Assembly: GCF_021458635.1 (NCBI RefSeq)
Contig: NZ_JAIRDQ010000012.1
Location: forward strand, 1 to 64,000
From: Bradyrhizobium monzae
Lineage (GTDB): Bacteria > Pseudomonadota > Alphaproteobacteria > Rhizobiales > Xanthobacteraceae
Reading direction: 5' to 3'
Length of the DNA stretch: 64,000 bases
Below the pieces are notes generated by a model. That model ran no database searches. It saw only the letters and a list, made by a program, of their open reading frames with translations, and had not been told where the DNA came from. Within the stretch, counting starts at the first letter, position 1. Each line of letters begins with the position of its first letter. Positions 62,496 through 64,000 of the stretch are shown in pieces. The position numbers and the translations under genes are program-made.

Positions 62496-63461
62496 TCACT
62501 TGGAAGGCGAATGCTCTACCAAGGCCTTTCGAGTTGCTGCAGTCGCGCGCACCGATGGCATGCGCGAAGCCTGCTCCAACAATATTGTCCGCATCCAGAT
62601 GCTTGCCGGATCGGTATTGTGAAGGGCCGGCCATTGAACGGCCTCTGTGAAAGACGGAATTGGCAGCGGAAGATCAACGATCCGCAGGGGCGTCGTCTTT
62701 CCGAAATGTCTGGCCAGCAACGAGGGCATCGTGCCTATACGACCAGTGCCCAGGAGCATGGGTGGAATCATGCTGAAGCTCTGCACGACAACCTCGATGC
62801 GTCGCTTGAGACCGTGCTCAATCAAGAACCATTCCTCGATCGAAGGCCTTTGGGTACGCCCGAATTTAGCCGCTACGTGCCCCATCGACATGTATTTCTC
62901 GAACGTCAGCTTGCGTGAGAGCTGCTTGTTACTCCGGCACCCCACGCATACGAGTTTTTCCTCGAACAGCGTCGCTCTTGGATGGGAGCGCGACATGTAC
63001 ATTTCCGGCAAGACAAGGAAGTCAATCTCGCCGCGCTGGAGAAGCTCATCGGGGTCGTCGGCGAGGGGCAGAAAGTCGAACGCAACGCCAGGAGCCTCCC
63101 GTGCGACCCTCTCCACGATGGCCTGAAAAAACACGACCATGACGAAGTCAGAAACGCCGATCCTGAACCTGCGGTCGGATAGAGCTGGGTTAAACGCGTC
63201 CCGCGAAATGATGGACAGCTGGATGTGCAGCAGGGCTTCGCGAATTGGGCCGGCGAGTCCCTCGGCGCGTGGTGTCGGGACGAGTTCTCGGCCCCTCATC
63301 GCGAATAGATCGTCGCGAAAGTAGGAACGCAACCGGCCAACCGCCGCGCTCATGGCCGGCTGGCTCAAGTTGATTCTGCGCGCTGCCGCCGTGAGATTGC
63401 GCTCCGTCATCAGAGCGTCGAGCGCGACGAGAAGGTTCAGATCAAGCCCTTTGAAACGCAT
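62496..63461 (-). CDS. nodD1: NodD, LysR-family flavonoid-responsive nodulation regulator
   Basis: 321 residues. N-terminus MRFKGLDLNLLVALDALMTE and the HTH NLTAAARRINLSQPAMSAAV are those of NodD proteins; the co-inducer domain follows, with LPEMYMSRSHPRATLFEEKL, and the C-terminus contains FTEAVQWPALHNTDPASIWM. It binds nod boxes and activates nod genes with plant flavonoids. Its ATG is 11 bp from a nod box and it is divergent from nodY-nodA, the position of nodD1 in B. japonicum. As the only copy here, it could also be called simply nodD. Confidence 0.95.
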   Translation of the reverse strand: MRFKGLDLNLLVALDALMTERNLTAAARRINLSQPAMSAAVGRLRSYFRDDLFAMRGRELVPTPRAEGLAGPIREALLHIQLSIISRDAFNPALSDRRFRIGVSDFVMVVFFQAIVERVAREAPGVAFDFLPLADDPDELLQRGEIDFLVLPEMYMSRSHPRATLFEEKLVCVGCRSNKQLSRKLTFEKYMSMGHVAAKFGRTQRPSIEEWFLIEHGLKRRIEVVVQSFSMIPPMLLGTGRIGTMPSLLARHFGKTTPLRIVDLPLPIPSFTEAVQWPALHNTDPASIWMRTILLEQASRMPSVRATAATRKALVEHSPSK

Positions 63462-63471
63462 GGTGGGAAAT

Positions 63472-63520
63472 ATCCAATCGGTGGATGGCTACCATAGAAA
63501 CAATCGATTTTACCAATTTG
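63472..63520 (+). promoter_or_regulatory. nod box
   Basis: A 49-bp element beginning ATCCAATCGGTGGATGG and ending CAATCGATTTTACCAATTTG matches the nod-box consensus (ATC-N9-GAT halves and the conserved 3' block). It is oriented toward nodY-nodA and overlaps the nodD1 promoter region. Confidence 0.95.
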
Positions 63521-63569
63521 ATGCGGTGCGAGATACCAAAAACATCGGATCGGAGTGAGGCGTACCACA

Positions 63570-63908
63570 ATGATTATTAATCGTTGGACCAGCCCCGAGA
63601 GGGATTTTCTAGCGTCCTACAAGCATCCATCGCGGCACGTGTCGAACGCGACCCCGCCGTTCCTCGGTCCGCGTACGGATGTCAAGCGCGCTGGCGACGC
63701 GTCCAAATGGATCGCGGCTCGAAGGCGAACCGCTCAAAGCGCTGCTGAAATATCCGCCCGGTCTCATGCGAATGGCGCCGCGCCTCAATGTCATCTTCAG
63801 GTCTTTTCCATCGTGAACGCGGCTTCTCCGAACGGTGAGCACTGGATCCAGGCGACGCGCGTCAACCTCTCCCGTTGGCGCATGAATGCGCCCGGCGAGA
63901 ATGAGTGA
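63570..63908 (+). CDS. nodY: NodY-like first gene of the nod operon
   Basis: 112 residues from ATG 63570 (GTGAGG upstream): MIINRWTSPERDFLASYKHP, then a basic, Ala-rich region and a C-terminal part ending MNAPGENE. I name it from position: it lies between the nod box and nodA, where bradyrhizobia carry the genus-specific nodY. There is no known domain or catalytic motif, and its role in nodulation is minor or unknown. Confidence 0.6.
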   Translation: MIINRWTSPERDFLASYKHPSRHVSNATPPFLGPRTDVKRAGDASKWIAARRRTAQSAAEISARSHANGAAPQCHLQVFSIVNAASPNGEHWIQATRVNLSRWRMNAPGENE

Positions 63909-63961
63909 CTCGCGTGCACAAAGTACCAGATCAGATCTCGAACGTCGCAACGGGGACCACC

Positions 63962-64000
63962 ATGAACATTGCCATATCCAACGATACAGGAGTGTTCTCC
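63962..64000 (+). CDS. nodA: NodA acyltransferase, first 13 codons (window ends)
   Basis: ATG 63962 with GGGGA upstream encodes MNIAISNDTGVFS before the sequence ends. NodA proteins of bradyrhizobia start MNIAV/MNVAV, and nodA follows nodY in the nodYABC operon. NodA transfers a fatty acyl chain to the chitin oligosaccharide backbone of the Nod factor. Identification rests on position and the N-terminus. Confidence 0.65.
   Translation, partial: MNIAISNDTGVFS

Overview
The window is part of a Bradyrhizobium-type symbiosis island. At the right edge are nolA, nodD1, a textbook nod box, a nodY-like gene and the first codons of nodA. In the middle are nifA (with the cysteine spacing of the oxygen-sensitive rhizobial form) and fixA behind a perfect sigma-54 promoter. 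Pseudogenes, insertion-sequence scraps and long intergenic stretches are typical of such islands. No tRNA, rRNA or CRISPR array was seen.

Layout. 0.1-6.8 kb: a leftward operon (Lys/Orn N-hydroxylase, MFS exporter, PhyH dioxygenase, cupin, MetRS-like enzyme, PLP aminotransferase) that looks like N-N bond (hydrazine-forming) machinery; its MetRS-like gene carries one in-frame TAG. 7-13 kb: acyl-CoA ligase and a three-subunit biotin-dependent acyl-CoA carboxylase. 14-17 kb: methyltransferase and M6-type metalloprotease. 17-30 kb: a defence/mobile zone with a dead NRPS module, a HipA-like kinase with an extra N-terminal domain, an AbiGi-like fragment, an excisionase-like relic, a two-gene operon encoding a giant NERD-kinase-kinase-SF1 helicase plus an unknown partner, and a UvrD relic. 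30-39 kb: outer-membrane beta-barrel, cystathionine beta-lyase-like enzyme, DctA, and a hisC/luciferase-like cluster with an old tandem duplication. 40-46.5 kb: nifA, fixA and a folE-queD-queE cassette. 46.5-60 kb: small proteins, a BTLCP protease, two predicted sigma-54-driven small RNAs, a P-loop ATPase pair, a promoter-bearing fixA fragment, an orphan LuxR and a LivK-type binding protein. 60-64 kb: nolA to nodA.

Two signals cut across these regions. First, eight intergenic sites (plus one weaker one) share a -35 TTGAAT-like box, exactly 19 bp containing an ACG-N3-CGT dyad, and a -10 of form TAnnnT. This is the architecture of MerR-family promoters. One copy is the nolA promoter itself, and NolA is MerR-type. 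The others precede the hydrazine-type operon, the acyl-CoA ligase, the hisC/luciferase cluster, the BTLCP protease, the LivK protein and small genes, so I propose a NolA regulon. Second, sigma-54 promoters precede fixA, a broken fixA copy and two terminator-ended short transcripts, linking the candidate small RNAs to NifA/RpoN control.
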